A stretch of 64,000 nucleotides of DNA from Sphingopyxis lindanitolerans (GTDB taxonomy: Bacteria > Pseudomonadota > Alphaproteobacteria > Sphingomonadales > Sphingomonadaceae): NCBI RefSeq assembly GCF_002993885.1, contig NZ_CM009578.1, positions 809,251-873,250 on the forward strand. The letters are read 5' to 3'. Positions 51,388 through 60,536 of the stretch are shown piece after piece (positions within the stretch are counted from its first letter, which is position 1; every line of letters begins with the position of its first letter). The position numbers were made by a program, and so were the translations under genes. The notes beneath the pieces are model-generated. The model searched no databases, was not told the DNA's origin, and saw only the letters and a list, made by a program, of their open reading frames with translations.

Positions 51388-53754
51388 TCAGAATGACGCC
51401 CGCAGACGGACGCCATAAGTACGCGGCGGCGCCAGATAGGCATTTTCGTCGCCCGTCTGGAGCGGCGTGTTGAAGCTCAGCGTCGCGAAGGTCTTGTTGG
51501 TCAGATTCTGACCCCACGCCTCCAGCGTCAATCCCGAGTCCGGCAGCTTGACGCCGAGATTGGCATTGAGGACGCCGGACGACCCCCGCTTCGTCGTCGA
51601 GGCCGTGTTGATGAACTGGGCGCCGCTATATTGATATTGCACGCGCGCCGTCAGATTCATCTGGTCGGTGACCGGCTGGTCGAGCGAGAGCGTCGCATTG
51701 CCCTGGAACTTCGGCGCATAGCGAAAGCGCTGCCCCGAGAGCGCCGGATCAATCGAGGGATCGACCCCATATTGGGCGTGGGGCAACCAGGTCCCGTCCA
51801 GCCCCAGAGTGAGCGCCGGGGTGATCTGGAACAGATTTTCGACCTCAAGACCATAGTCGGTCGCCGACTTCGCGTTGAGCACGGTGAAGCGAAGGCCGAT
51901 GAACTGCGCCACCTGGATGTTCGACAGGTCATAGTAGAAGAAGGCGATGTTCGTGCGTGCGCGGCGATCGAGATATTCGATCTTGGCACCGGCTTCGAAG
52001 GCATTGACCTTTTCGGGCTTGTAGACCGGGCTCAAGGGCGCCTGCGCTGTCACACCGGGGAAAAAGGCCGCGCGCAGCGGCGCCGGGATGGCGTTGAACG
52101 CGTCGGCATTGTTGACCAGCGTCCCCGCGCCATTGGCATCCATGTTGACGCCGCCCGCCTTGAAGCCGCGATTATAGGTCGCATAGAGCATGACGTCGTC
52201 GATCGGGCGATACTGGATACCCAAGGTGCCGCTCAGCGCCTTGTCGGTCGTCGATGCGTCATAGGCGGGGCCCGGCTGGATACCGAGAAGGCGGAACACG
52301 TCGTTGACCGCGGAGCGATAGAAGCTGTTGGCGAAGGATCCCTGCTTCTTTTCGATCGAATAGCGCAGACCGGCGATCAGATTGACCTTGTCGCCCAGCG
52401 CGAAGTCGAGATGGCCGAACATTGCATAGGATTTGGCACGCCCGCCCATCACTTCGCCCGCCCACTGGCCGGGTCCGGCGAACGCGGTGTTGGCGGGAAC
52501 GCCGCTGGCACCCAGCGCGGCATTCCAGAACGCCTGCCCCTGCGACGCCCAGATCAGGTCGCGTGTCATCGCGAGCTTTTCATCCGAGAAAAAGCCGCCG
52601 AGAACCATGTTGGCGCCCAGCGCTTCGATCTTGCCGTTGTAGGTGAGTTCCTGCGAGAAGAAGCGGCTGGAAAAACTTTCGTCGAGCGTGAAGATGTCGG
52701 CGCCCGAAAAGTCGGGATCGGTGTCGTTCTGCGTCACCTTGAATTTGCGCAGCGCGGTCACCGATTTCAGCTCGCCAGCGTCCAATCCGAACGTCGCGAG
52801 CAACGTGCCGCCATAATCCTCGGTCGTCTGCCGCCCCTCATGGTTGAGCGTCTGTTCGAAATCGCCGAGATCGGTCGAGGGCAGTGCCAGCCCCAGTCCG
52901 GCGGTCAGGGCATTGATCAGCGGCTGCGTCGGTCCGTCGATATAATTGCTGGTCGCATAGCAGCAATTGCCGTGACTCAACGAATAATCCCCGATCAGGC
53001 GGATCGACACGCCGTCGCTGGGATCGACGCGAAACTGTGCCTTTACGGCCTGGCTGCGGTCGCTGTTGAGCGGCCGCCCCGTCGCGGCATCATGATAAAA
53101 GCCGTCGCGGGAGGATGCGAGGCCGGCGATCCGGAACGCCGCGCTGTCGCCCAGCGGCACGCTGGCCGCCGCGCGGGCCAGAATCGAATCATAATTGCCA
53201 TATCCAAGATCCACCATCCCTTCGGCATCACCCAGCCCCGGATTCGCCGAGCTCAGCAGCAGCGCACCCGCCGTCGTATTCTTGCCGAACAAGGTGCCTT
53301 GCGGGCCACGCAATACCTGGAGGTTGTCGATGTCGAGGAAGTTCTGCAACGCCGCCGCCGCTCGCGTGCGGTAGACGCCGTCGATGAACACGCCGACCGA
53401 GCCTTCGAAGCTCCGGCTGTTGCCGGTGGTCCCGAGACCGCGGATGATGACGTTCGCGCTCGACGACGAGATATTCGACACGCGGAAACTGATGCTTGGG
53501 CTGATCGCCTGGATATTGGCGATATTTTCGACCCGTGCGGTCGCTAGCGCATCCGAATCGGCGGCGGTGATGGCGATCGGGACGTTCTGGATATTCTCGC
53601 TTCGCCGCTGCGCGGTGACGATGATTTCTCCCAGTCCCTCGCTTTCGGTCACCGCGACCGGGCCGCTCGAATCCTGTGCCGAAGCCACGCCGGCAAAGCC
53701 GATGGCCATCGACGAACATGCACTCAAACACACATATCTAGCAAAGGCGTTCAT
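51388..53754 (-). CDS. TonB-dependent outer-membrane receptor 3
   Basis: A 788-residue receptor. It has a signal peptide cleaved near GVASAQ, the plug with EIIVTAQRRSENIQNVPIAI and NLQVLRGPQGTLFGKNTTAG, and a beta-barrel with C-terminal aromatic (RLRASF). The ATG at 53754 has a GGGAGA box; the longer in-frame start would precede it by a non-signal segment. It is transcribed alone. The AT-rich region 53808-53870 upstream holds the dyad AAGATA-N11-TATCTT. It is the third receptor in the cluster, suggesting several imported forms of the substrate. Confidence 0.94.
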   Translation of the reverse strand: MNAFARYVCLSACSSMAIGFAGVASAQDSSGPVAVTESEGLGEIIVTAQRRSENIQNVPIAITAADSDALATARVENIANIQAISPSISFRVSNISSSSANVIIRGLGTTGNSRSFEGSVGVFIDGVYRTRAAAALQNFLDIDNLQVLRGPQGTLFGKNTTAGALLLSSANPGLGDAEGMVDLGYGNYDSILARAAASVPLGDSAAFRIAGLASSRDGFYHDAATGRPLNSDRSQAVKAQFRVDPSDGVSIRLIGDYSLSHGNCCYATSNYIDGPTQPLINALTAGLGLALPSTDLGDFEQTLNHEGRQTTEDYGGTLLATFGLDAGELKSVTALRKFKVTQNDTDPDFSGADIFTLDESFSSRFFSQELTYNGKIEALGANMVLGGFFSDEKLAMTRDLIWASQGQAFWNAALGASGVPANTAFAGPGQWAGEVMGGRAKSYAMFGHLDFALGDKVNLIAGLRYSIEKKQGSFANSFYRSAVNDVFRLLGIQPGPAYDASTTDKALSGTLGIQYRPIDDVMLYATYNRGFKAGGVNMDANGAGTLVNNADAFNAIPAPLRAAFFPGVTAQAPLSPVYKPEKVNAFEAGAKIEYLDRRARTNIAFFYYDLSNIQVAQFIGLRFTVLNAKSATDYGLEVENLFQITPALTLGLDGTWLPHAQYGVDPSIDPALSGQRFRYAPKFQGNATLSLDQPVTDQMNLTARVQYQYSGAQFINTASTTKRGSSGVLNANLGVKLPDSGLTLEAWGQNLTNKTFATLSFNTPLQTGDENAYLAPPRTYGVRLRASF

Positions 53755-53814
53755 AGAGTCTCCCGTGGGTTGCGGCGCAATTTTTCGCGCTCCATCCATG
53801 CTATCTCATGAGAA

Positions 53815-53837
53815 AAGATATTTTACAATTGTATCTT
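53815..53837. promoter_or_regulatory. AAGATA-N11-TATCTT dyad before TonB receptor 3
   Basis: 6-bp arms with an 11-bp AT-rich spacer that includes ACAATTGT, 60 nt upstream of the receptor ATG, in the longest AT-rich stretch of the window (about 53808-53870). It probably overlaps the promoter. Confidence 0.45.
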
Positions 53838-53964
53838 ACAAGATTGTTGTATCGATATTTGAGTGAGCAAAAGGGATGGCTTCGTCCAGCGGTGGGTGGC
53901 CCTGTTCCCGTCGGTTTCGGATGTAGCCCGCGCGCGAAGGTCGGCGTCAGGCGCGCTGTTCCGC

Positions 53965-54720
53965 TTATGCGGTCGATCGCGTCGCGCGGGCCTCCACCAG
54001 ATCGAGCGTGACGTCCGCGGGCAAGGCCAGCATCGCTATCAGCGCCTGCGCCATCGTGCGCGGGTCGGCGGCCTCACCGGCGAAGGCCGCATGCCCGGAC
54101 TTGCTGATCGTGTCGAAAAAGGCGGCCGTGACGTCGGGGTCCCAGTTCCGGTCACCGGGGCCGCTGGCGACCGACCCTGATCGCAGCACCGCGACGCGAA
54201 TGCCGTCGGCGCGCAGCTCGTCGCGCAAGCCCCTGCTCAATGTTTCGACCGCCGCCTTGGTCGCCGCATAAACGGTCAGGAAGGGAAAGGGCATCCGGAC
54301 CGATTCCGAACTCACCGTCACCACCTGACCACGCGCCACGCGCAAATGCGGAATGCAGGCGCGCGTACACCAGATCGGGCCCAGAATATTCACCGCGATG
54401 TGACGCATGACCTGATCGTCGGTGGCGCGCTCGAGGAGGAACGGCTCGAAGATCGCGGCATTGTTGACGAGAATATCGACCCCGCCGAAATGGGCCGCAA
54501 CCTCGGCGACGGCCCTGTCCACGGTATCGGATTCGGTGACGTCGCAATCGAGCACGAGGACATCGTCCCGATATTCGCGCGCGAGCGCCTGCGCCTGGGG
54601 AGAAGCCCGTGCAAGAACCGCGACCCGCGCGCCCTCCATAATCAACGCATCGACGAAATGGCGGCCCATGCCTTTCGTGCCGCCGGTCACCACCGCCACC
54701 TTACCCGCCAGTCGTGCCAT
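53965..54720 (-). CDS. SDR-family dehydrogenase
   Basis: A 251-residue classical SDR with TGGTKGMG, VNNAAIFEPF, the catalytic Ser in VTVSSESVR and the YAATK Tyr/Lys pair. The C-terminal end is short and does not carry the common DGG motif. The second of two adjacent ATGs (54720) is best spaced from AAAGGGA. It is divergent from the TetR gene at 54826 across a 105-nt region that contains ACATAGTTATATAGGT. Confidence 0.88.
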   Translation of the reverse strand: MARLAGKVAVVTGGTKGMGRHFVDALIMEGARVAVLARASPQAQALAREYRDDVLVLDCDVTESDTVDRAVAEVAAHFGGVDILVNNAAIFEPFLLERATDDQVMRHIAVNILGPIWCTRACIPHLRVARGQVVTVSSESVRMPFPFLTVYAATKAAVETLSRGLRDELRADGIRVAVLRSGSVASGPGDRNWDPDVTAAFFDTISKSGHAAFAGEAADPRTMAQALIAMLALPADVTLDLVEARATRSTA

Positions 54721-54751
54721 CATCGTCCCTTTCGAATCTCCTAGATATTAT

Positions 54752-54767
54752 ACATAGTTATATAGGT
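54752..54767. promoter_or_regulatory. ACATAG-TTAT-ATAGGT site
   Basis: An imperfect 16-bp dyad of the same half-site type as those at 12113 and 16720, located between the divergent SDR and TetR genes. The adjacent TetR protein is a candidate binder. Confidence 0.45.
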
Positions 54768-54825
54768 ATGCCCCGCAACGCCAAGCCGCTTGTTTTCGAC
54801 CGGCACTCCTGCGACATCGTCGACG

Positions 54826-55533
54826 ATGACGGATCAGCGCGCCAGCCCGACCATCGCCGACCATCGATCGCGACAAGGAGCGCGCGCCGGTGGTCGGCGC
54901 CTGATAAATCAGCAAGGTCAGGCCATGGGCCGCAAGGGGCTGGCGACGCGCGCCAAGCTGGTCGCCGCCTGCGCCGCCTTGCTGGCTCATCATGGCCTGC
55001 GCGATCTCAAGGTCGCCGACATCGCAAAGGAAGCGCGCACATCGCCTGCGACCTTCTATCTCTATTTCAACGACGTGACCGAAGCGGTGCTGGCGGCAGT
55101 CGGCGAACTCTCACCGGCGACGCCCGCCATTCTCGCGCTCATCGACGTCGACTGGGGGCGCAGCGATCCGCTACCGCGTGCGCGGGAGGTGGCCGCGGCC
55201 TATGCGGCCTATTGGGCGGATCATGCCGCGCTGTTCCACGTCCGCAACCTCGCGGCGGACGAGGGGGACGAGCGGTTTCGTCATGCCCGCGAGAAGGCGG
55301 TTCGACCCGTTCTCGCGATCCTGGCCGCAAAGTCGGCGGATGCGGTAAAGCGCGGATGGGTGCCGGCACACATCGACGCCCATGCCGCGGCCGGAACGAT
55401 CCTGGCTATGCTGGAGCGCGTGTCGGCCGTGATCAGGACTCCCGCGGCGCGCCACATCGAGGCCGACGCGATGATCGACGCCGCCGCCTGGCTGATCGCG
55501 TGCACCGTCGCCCCGGTGCGGCAAGCCGTCTAG
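54826..55533 (+). CDS. TetR-family regulator
   Basis: A 235-residue TetR-type regulator. The HTH lies at about residues 60-85 (VADIAKEARTSPATFYLYFN) after a basic, Arg-rich N-terminal stretch that keeps high GC3 and so looks coded. A start at 54925 (MGRKGLATRAK) is also possible and would give a normal-length protein. It is divergent from the SDR at 53965. Its stop overlaps that of the next TetR gene on the opposite strand by 4 nt (CTAG). Confidence 0.82.
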   Translation: MTDQRASPTIADHRSRQGARAGGRRLINQQGQAMGRKGLATRAKLVAACAALLAHHGLRDLKVADIAKEARTSPATFYLYFNDVTEAVLAAVGELSPATPAILALIDVDWGRSDPLPRAREVAAAYAAYWADHAALFHVRNLAADEGDERFRHAREKAVRPVLAILAAKSADAVKRGWVPAHIDAHAAAGTILAMLERVSAVIRTPAARHIEADAMIDAAAWLIACTVAPVRQAV

Positions 55534-56162
55534 GACGGTTCCGTCCCTGTCGATAGCCTCGATCGCAGCGACGCGACAAACCGGTCCCTGAGCAACGCGA
55601 GCGAGGCGGTCACCATCGTCTTGTCGCCGGTCAGGTCACGCCCGATGGCCAGCCCCTGGGTCGCACTGATCAACAGATAGACTTCGTTCAGAAAGCCGGG
55701 GATATCCCCCAGCCGATACTGCTCGGCGACGATCCGGACCTTGTCCGACGTCAAGTCGTTGATCGTCGACATCGCGCCCTTCAGCCCGTCGCCGAGACCG
55801 GCGTCCCACCGGCTCGCAAGCTGGATCTCGGTAAAAGCCCGCGCCGGAATGTCGTTCTGGACGCGCCAGATGATGTTCGGAAAATCCATCAATCCGCGCA
55901 GCAGGTCGCTGTGGCGCAGCAGCCCGTTTTCGACCGCCGCCAGCATGCGCGCCATCGCCTCTTCGGCGGCAGCGACCATCAGCTCTTCGCGCGTTGGGAA
56001 CTGGTGGAGCAACGACCCGCGGCTGACCCCGGCATCGTCGAGAACGGCCTGCGTCGTCGTCGCGGCATAGCCGTGCAGCGCGACGAGCCTGATCGCGCTC
56101 GACAACAGAATCTCGCGGGTGGCGAGGCCGCGCCGGGTCTGTCCGCGCGGCTTTCTTGCCAT
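55530..56162 (-). CDS. TetR-family regulator at the end of the BVMO operon
   Basis: A 210-residue TetR-type regulator. The HTH has ATTTQAVLDDAGVSRGSLLH and QFPTREELMVAAAEE. The ATG at 56162 gives MARKPRGQTRRGLATRE, a usual beginning; a longer start at 56264 has Cys-rich, non-conserved sequence. It follows the SDR/P450-2/BVMO genes on the same strand (132-nt gap), so it may be their last gene and the ligand-sensing repressor that binds the 46-bp palindrome at 60308 (inference). Confidence 0.85.
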   Translation of the reverse strand: MARKPRGQTRRGLATREILLSSAIRLVALHGYAATTTQAVLDDAGVSRGSLLHQFPTREELMVAAAEEAMARMLAAVENGLLRHSDLLRGLMDFPNIIWRVQNDIPARAFTEIQLASRWDAGLGDGLKGAMSTINDLTSDKVRIVAEQYRLGDIPGFLNEVYLLISATQGLAIGRDLTGDKTMVTASLALLRDRFVASLRSRLSTGTEPS

Positions 56163-56294
56163 CGCCGCCGCTTCGGCCCCGACAGGATTATCGTTGCTCA
56201 AGCCCGCTTCTCGTCCTCGCTGCGCATTGCGGCAGCTTTTGCAGAAAAAGCAAGGAGCGTCCACCGCGCGGCCATGTCGGCGCCTCGATCCGCT

Positions 56295-58097
56295 TCAGTC
56301 GGCCGAGAATTCAAGGCCAACGAAACTCCCTTCGGCGAGCCAGGCATCCTTCAGATAGAAGAATGCGGCCGCGCCCGCGCCATAGCCGAACCCCTGCGCC
56401 GCCTCCTTGGTCAGCTTACCCTCGAGATTATAATAGCCCGGCGTGCATTGTTCGAAGAAGGGCAGCAGGTTTCCCGATACGTCCCAGCAATGGCTGACCC
56501 AGCCGTCCTGCGCTTCGCGCGTGGTTTCGACGACGGGCCGGTTCGTCTGCGCGGCATGGCGGACGATCGCGGCAATCGATTTCGCTCCCTCGGCCAGACT
56601 GTGGCAGAAATTGGCGGGCAAGGCGCCCTGCGCATTCTGGTGAAGGAACAGGTTGGGAAAGCCATGGACGTGCATGCCATGGAAGGTCGCGAACTCCTTT
56701 GCCCAGGCGGACTGGAGCGACTGCCCGCCCTTGCCGACGATGTCATAGCCGGCGCGGCGGATGAAGTCGGTGCCGACCTCGAACCCCGACGCGAAAATGA
56801 TGCAGTCGACCTCATATTCGGCGTCGCCGACGCGAAAGCCGGTGGCCGTGATCGCATCGACGCCCTGCCCGCCGGTATCAACGAGGGTCACATTGTCGCG
56901 GTTGAAGGTTTCGAGATACCCGTCATGAAAGACCGGGCGCTTGCAGAAGCGGCGATACCACGGCTTCAATGCGTCCGCCGTCGCGGGGTCGCTGATGATC
57001 CGGTCGATCCGCGCGCGGATGTCGGTCATCTTTTCGGCGTCGGCGATTTCGGCGACGTGCATGAGCTGTTCCAGCGCATCGTCGCCGCTGACCTCCTTGG
57101 CGGCGGCGGCGATCGAGGTGAACAGGAAGGTCCAGCCGTCGTCGATCATGTCCTTTTCGGCCATGCCGCCCGACGTCAGCAGGTTGAAATTGTTCATCAG
57201 TTCCTGCTGCCAGCCCGGCTGCAGCGACGCCGCCCACGCGGGATCGGTCGGCTGCTCCTCGCGGACATCGACCCCCGAGGGGGTGCGCTGGACGACATAG
57301 AGATGGTCGGCGTGGTCGGCGAGATAGGGGATGCACTGGACGCCGGTGGCGCCCGTCCCGACGATCGCGACCTTCTTGCCCTTCAAGCCGGTCAGTCCGC
57401 CGTCGGGGCCGCCGCCGGTATAGTCATAATCCCAGCGGCTGGTGTGGAAGATGTGGCCCGTGAAACCCGCGATACCCGCGATGCCCGGCAGCTTGGGTTT
57501 CGACATCGGGCCGTTCGCGGTGACCAGATAACGCGCTTCGATCACGTCGCCGCGATCAGTCGCGACCTGCCAGACCGCGCGGTCCTCCTGCCATTCGGCG
57601 CGCGTCACCTGCGTCTGGAACAATGCCTTGTTGCGCAGCTCCCAGCGATCGACGATCCGCTCGGCATGGGCGCGGATTTCGGGCCCCGAAGCATAGTTGC
57701 GCGGCGGCATATAGCCGGTTTCTTCGAGCAGCGGCAGATAGACATAAGCCTTCATGTCGCACGCCAGACCCGGATAGCGGTTCCAGTACCAGGTTCCGCC
57801 GAAACCGCCGCCCTTTTCGAGCAGCAGCACATCGTCGATGCCCGCGTCCTTCAGCTTGACGGCGGTCAATATGCCGCCAAAGCCCGCGCCGACGATCGCG
57901 ACCTCGCAGCGGCGGACGATCGGCGCGCGCTCGATCCGCTCGGCATAGGGATCGTCGGCGAAATGCCCGAAGTCACCGCCGATTTCGATATATTGATCGA
58001 TCCCATCCTTACGCAGGCGCTTGTCGCGTTCGTCGCGATATTTGTCGCGCAGCGCCTCGAGGTCGATCGCCGGGGTCGCGGCTTGCGAAACGGACAT
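56295..58097 (-). CDS. Baeyer-Villiger monooxygenase (class B flavoprotein)
   Basis: A 600-residue FAD/NADPH enzyme that converts a ketone to an ester or lactone with O2. It has the FAD-binding GAGFGG (70-75), GGTWYWNRYPGLACDM, the BVMO fingerprint FTGHIFHTSRW fitting F-x-G-x3-H-x3-W (212-222), and NADPH-binding GTGATG (247-252). An N-terminal extension of about 60 residues precedes the first Rossmann motif; total length matches long BVMOs acting on bulky cyclic ketones such as cyclopentadecanone. The ATG follows AAGGAGAA. It is the third gene after the SDR and P450-2, a natural order of hydroxylation, oxidation to ketone and lactone formation. Confidence 0.93.
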   Translation of the reverse strand: MSVSQAATPAIDLEALRDKYRDERDKRLRKDGIDQYIEIGGDFGHFADDPYAERIERAPIVRRCEVAIVGAGFGGILTAVKLKDAGIDDVLLLEKGGGFGGTWYWNRYPGLACDMKAYVYLPLLEETGYMPPRNYASGPEIRAHAERIVDRWELRNKALFQTQVTRAEWQEDRAVWQVATDRGDVIEARYLVTANGPMSKPKLPGIAGIAGFTGHIFHTSRWDYDYTGGGPDGGLTGLKGKKVAIVGTGATGVQCIPYLADHADHLYVVQRTPSGVDVREEQPTDPAWAASLQPGWQQELMNNFNLLTSGGMAEKDMIDDGWTFLFTSIAAAAKEVSGDDALEQLMHVAEIADAEKMTDIRARIDRIISDPATADALKPWYRRFCKRPVFHDGYLETFNRDNVTLVDTGGQGVDAITATGFRVGDAEYEVDCIIFASGFEVGTDFIRRAGYDIVGKGGQSLQSAWAKEFATFHGMHVHGFPNLFLHQNAQGALPANFCHSLAEGAKSIAAIVRHAAQTNRPVVETTREAQDGWVSHCWDVSGNLLPFFEQCTPGYYNLEGKLTKEAAQGFGYGAGAAAFFYLKDAWLAEGSFVGLEFSAD

Positions 58098-58126
58098 CCT
58101 GTTCTCCTTGTTCGATGCGCCGGCGG

Positions 58127-59356
58127 TCAGCCCTGCGTCACCCAAAATTCGTCGAGCCCGCGAAAGCCCGGATTGATCGTATAGACCGGCACATGCGCGG
58201 GGTCGGGTGTCAGCGCGGGCATGCGCTCGACCAGCACCTTCAGCAGTTCCTGCGCCTCCAGCCGCGCGAGCGGCGCGCCGAGGCAGATGTGGCGGCCGCC
58301 GCCGAACGAGAAATGCTTGACCGGCCTGCGCTCGATATCGAAGCGATCGGGGTCGGGGTTGAGCGCCGGGTCATGGTTGAGCGCGGGCAGCATCACCGAA
58401 ATCTGGTGCCCCTTGGGAATGATCGTGCCGCCGAGTTCCATATCGTCGGGGGCGACGCGATCGGTCGAGAAGATCGGCGGTTCGAACCGGATCGCCTCAT
58501 CGACCGCATTGGGGATGAGCGCCGGGTTCGCGCGCAGCCGTGCGTAGGAATCGCCGGTGGTCAGGATGTTGCGCAGCATGGTGCCGAGCAGGTCGGTGGT
58601 CGTCTGGTTGCCCGCGATCAGCAGCACCTGGCTGAGCTCGATGATCTCGGCATCGGTCAGCCGGTCGCCCTCCTGCTCGACGGCGATCATTGCGCTGATC
58701 AGGTCGTCGCCGACGGCAGCGCGCGCCCGGCGCTCGGCGATCTCGGCGGCGAACAGATTGTGCAGGCTGACCGCGGCCTCGGCACCGGCCTGCTTGACCT
58801 CGGCCGACGCCAGGGGATTGAGGTTCGCCGCGACCATCTGGTCCGACCATAGTTTGAAATTGTCGTGATGGCTGGCGTCGATCCCCAGAACCTCGGCGAT
58901 CGCGATCGTCGGCAGCGGCCGCGCGACTGCCTCGATGAAATCGAAGGCGTCGGCAGCGGCGGCATCGACCAGCTCGCGGCACAGATCGCCGACGCGCGCC
59001 CGCATCCGTTCGATCCGCTCGTTGTTGAATGCCTTGCCGACGAGGGTGCGGACGCGCTTGTGCAGCGGATCATCCATGAACATGATCGGCGGATTCTTCG
59101 TGAGATCCTCGCCGCGCAGCCGCCGCGTCGAGGTCTCGATCGTGTTGCGCGGATCGCTCGGCAGGCTGCGATCGGTCAATATCTTGCGCCCGATGTCGGC
59201 CGACAGCACGACGGTGTCGCGCAATATGCCGTCGTGATAGACGGGACAGCGCCCGCGCGCGTCATTCAGCACCTTGTGCGGATCGGCGCGGAAGGTTTCG
59301 GACAGCGAGGTCAGTTCGATGCCGCGCGGCAGGTCATCGGGAACATCTGTGGTCAT
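58127..59356 (-). CDS. cytochrome P450 (P450-2)
   Basis: A 409-residue soluble P450. It has the I-helix motif AGNQTTT, ExxR in DEAIRFEPP, and the haem loop FSFGGGRHICLGAPLAR with thiolate Cys358. The ATG at 59356 is used; a TTG at 59377, directly after the SDR stop (TGATTG), would add 7 residues and may be used by coupling. It lies between an SDR and a BVMO. Electron donors are probably the ferredoxins at 9.1-9.6 kb. Its I-helix reads AGNQT rather than AGxDT, replacing the conserved acidic residue. Confidence 0.93.
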   Translation of the reverse strand: MTTDVPDDLPRGIELTSLSETFRADPHKVLNDARGRCPVYHDGILRDTVVLSADIGRKILTDRSLPSDPRNTIETSTRRLRGEDLTKNPPIMFMDDPLHKRVRTLVGKAFNNERIERMRARVGDLCRELVDAAAADAFDFIEAVARPLPTIAIAEVLGIDASHHDNFKLWSDQMVAANLNPLASAEVKQAGAEAAVSLHNLFAAEIAERRARAAVGDDLISAMIAVEQEGDRLTDAEIIELSQVLLIAGNQTTTDLLGTMLRNILTTGDSYARLRANPALIPNAVDEAIRFEPPIFSTDRVAPDDMELGGTIIPKGHQISVMLPALNHDPALNPDPDRFDIERRPVKHFSFGGGRHICLGAPLARLEAQELLKVLVERMPALTPDPAHVPVYTINPGFRGLDEFWVTQG

Positions 59357-59377
59357 GGGGTCGGGTCCATCTGACAA

Positions 59378-60259
59378 TCAGGTGAGCGGCTGCAGATTGA
59401 GGATCTGCTTGGCCATGGCGAGCAGCCCGACATCGCTCGCCGGCTCGCCGCGGATCGCGGCCTCGATCTGGCGGTGACGGGTTTCGATCTCTTCGCGATA
59501 TTCGGGGTGCGTAATCACATAGAAGCGCCGTTCCGCGAGCGCCGCGAACAGCTGGTCGGCGACCGCCGCCGGCGGCAGGCCGTTACCGACGAACTGGCGG
59601 GTGAAGGCACGCTCCGACTCTTCGGCCGACGTCAGGCCATCGTGCGACACATGGTCGGGCAAATTGCGGTCGGCGTCGGTGATGTTGGTCGCGACGCTGC
59701 CCGGGCACAGCACCGCTACATGCAGCCCGTGCGGCCGCAACTCGTGCGCCAGCGTTTCCGAAATGGCGAGCACGGCGTGCTTGGTCGCCGCATAGACCGC
59801 AGAGGTTCCGGGCGAGGTGATCAGCCCCGTCACCGACGCGGTATTCACGACATACCCCTGCTCGCCGCTCGCGATCATCGCGGGCACGAACAGACTGAGT
59901 CCATAGCCGACCCCAAGGATATTGACCGACACCGTCCAGCGCCAGTCCTCGGGCGTCGCGGCGCTTGCGGGTGCCTTCCAGGCGACACCGGCGTTGTTCA
60001 CCAGCAGAAACGGTGCGCCATGCTCGGCGAGCACGGCTTCGGCCACGGCGCGATAAGTGTCGAGGTCGGAGACGTCGAGCCGGTAGGTCGCCACCTCGGC
60101 GCCCGATGCACGCAACGCTTCGGCCGCCGCTGCTAGGGCGTCCGCCGCGATATCCGCGATCAGCAGCTTCATTCCTTCAGCCGCGCATTTTTCGGCGATG
60201 GCAAGACCGATGCCGCTCGCCGCGCCGGTGATGAAGGCCGTCTTTCCCCGCAATTGCAT
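59378..60259 (-). CDS. SDR-family dehydrogenase (long form)
   Basis: A 293-residue SDR with TGAASGIG, VNNAGVAWKAP, the catalytic Ser in NTASVTGLI and YAATK. About 35 extra C-terminal residues (RRFYVITHPEYREEIETRH) are typical of a subgroup common in steroid and terpenoid degraders. The ATG at 60259 has a GAGAGGAG box. It is the first gene of the SDR / P450-2 / BVMO (/ TetR) operon, with the 46-bp palindrome 49 nt upstream. It probably makes the ketone for the BVMO. Confidence 0.9.
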   Translation of the reverse strand: MQLRGKTAFITGAASGIGLAIAEKCAAEGMKLLIADIAADALAAAAEALRASGAEVATYRLDVSDLDTYRAVAEAVLAEHGAPFLLVNNAGVAWKAPASAATPEDWRWTVSVNILGVGYGLSLFVPAMIASGEQGYVVNTASVTGLITSPGTSAVYAATKHAVLAISETLAHELRPHGLHVAVLCPGSVATNITDADRNLPDHVSHDGLTSAEESERAFTRQFVGNGLPPAAVADQLFAALAERRFYVITHPEYREEIETRHRQIEAAIRGEPASDVGLLAMAKQILNLQPLT

Positions 60260-60307
60260 CGATGCCCGCTCCTCTCGTGCCGACGCCGCGAGCGGTCGCG
60301 ACTCGGC

Positions 60308-60353
60308 TTGGATTTTCATAAATAGTCTATAATGACTAGTTATGAAAATCCAA
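60308..60353. promoter_or_regulatory. 46-bp nested palindrome before the SDR/P450/BVMO operon
   Basis: Outer arms TTGGATTTTCATAA (60308-60321) and TTATGAAAATCCAA (60340-60353) are perfect reverse complements. Nested inside, TAGTC (60323-60327) pairs with GACTA (60334-60338) around TATAAT. Only the A/G pair outside the inner arms breaks the dyad. It should be the operator and promoter of the operon; the TetR protein encoded at 55530 is the likely ligand. Confidence 0.82.
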
Positions 60354-60536
60354 TCCCTTCGACAGAGTTCGAAATTATGGGGAATTATGGACAATTCATA
60401 TGAGATTTTTAGGTCAATACAGACCATTTATAAGGAGCAGCGATGGGTTTTGCGGCCGAGGATGAACCCCCGCCCCATCAGGGGAAGGGCTTATCGAGCG
60501 CGTCGATCAGGGCCGGGCCCGTCTCGCCTCCCCGTG

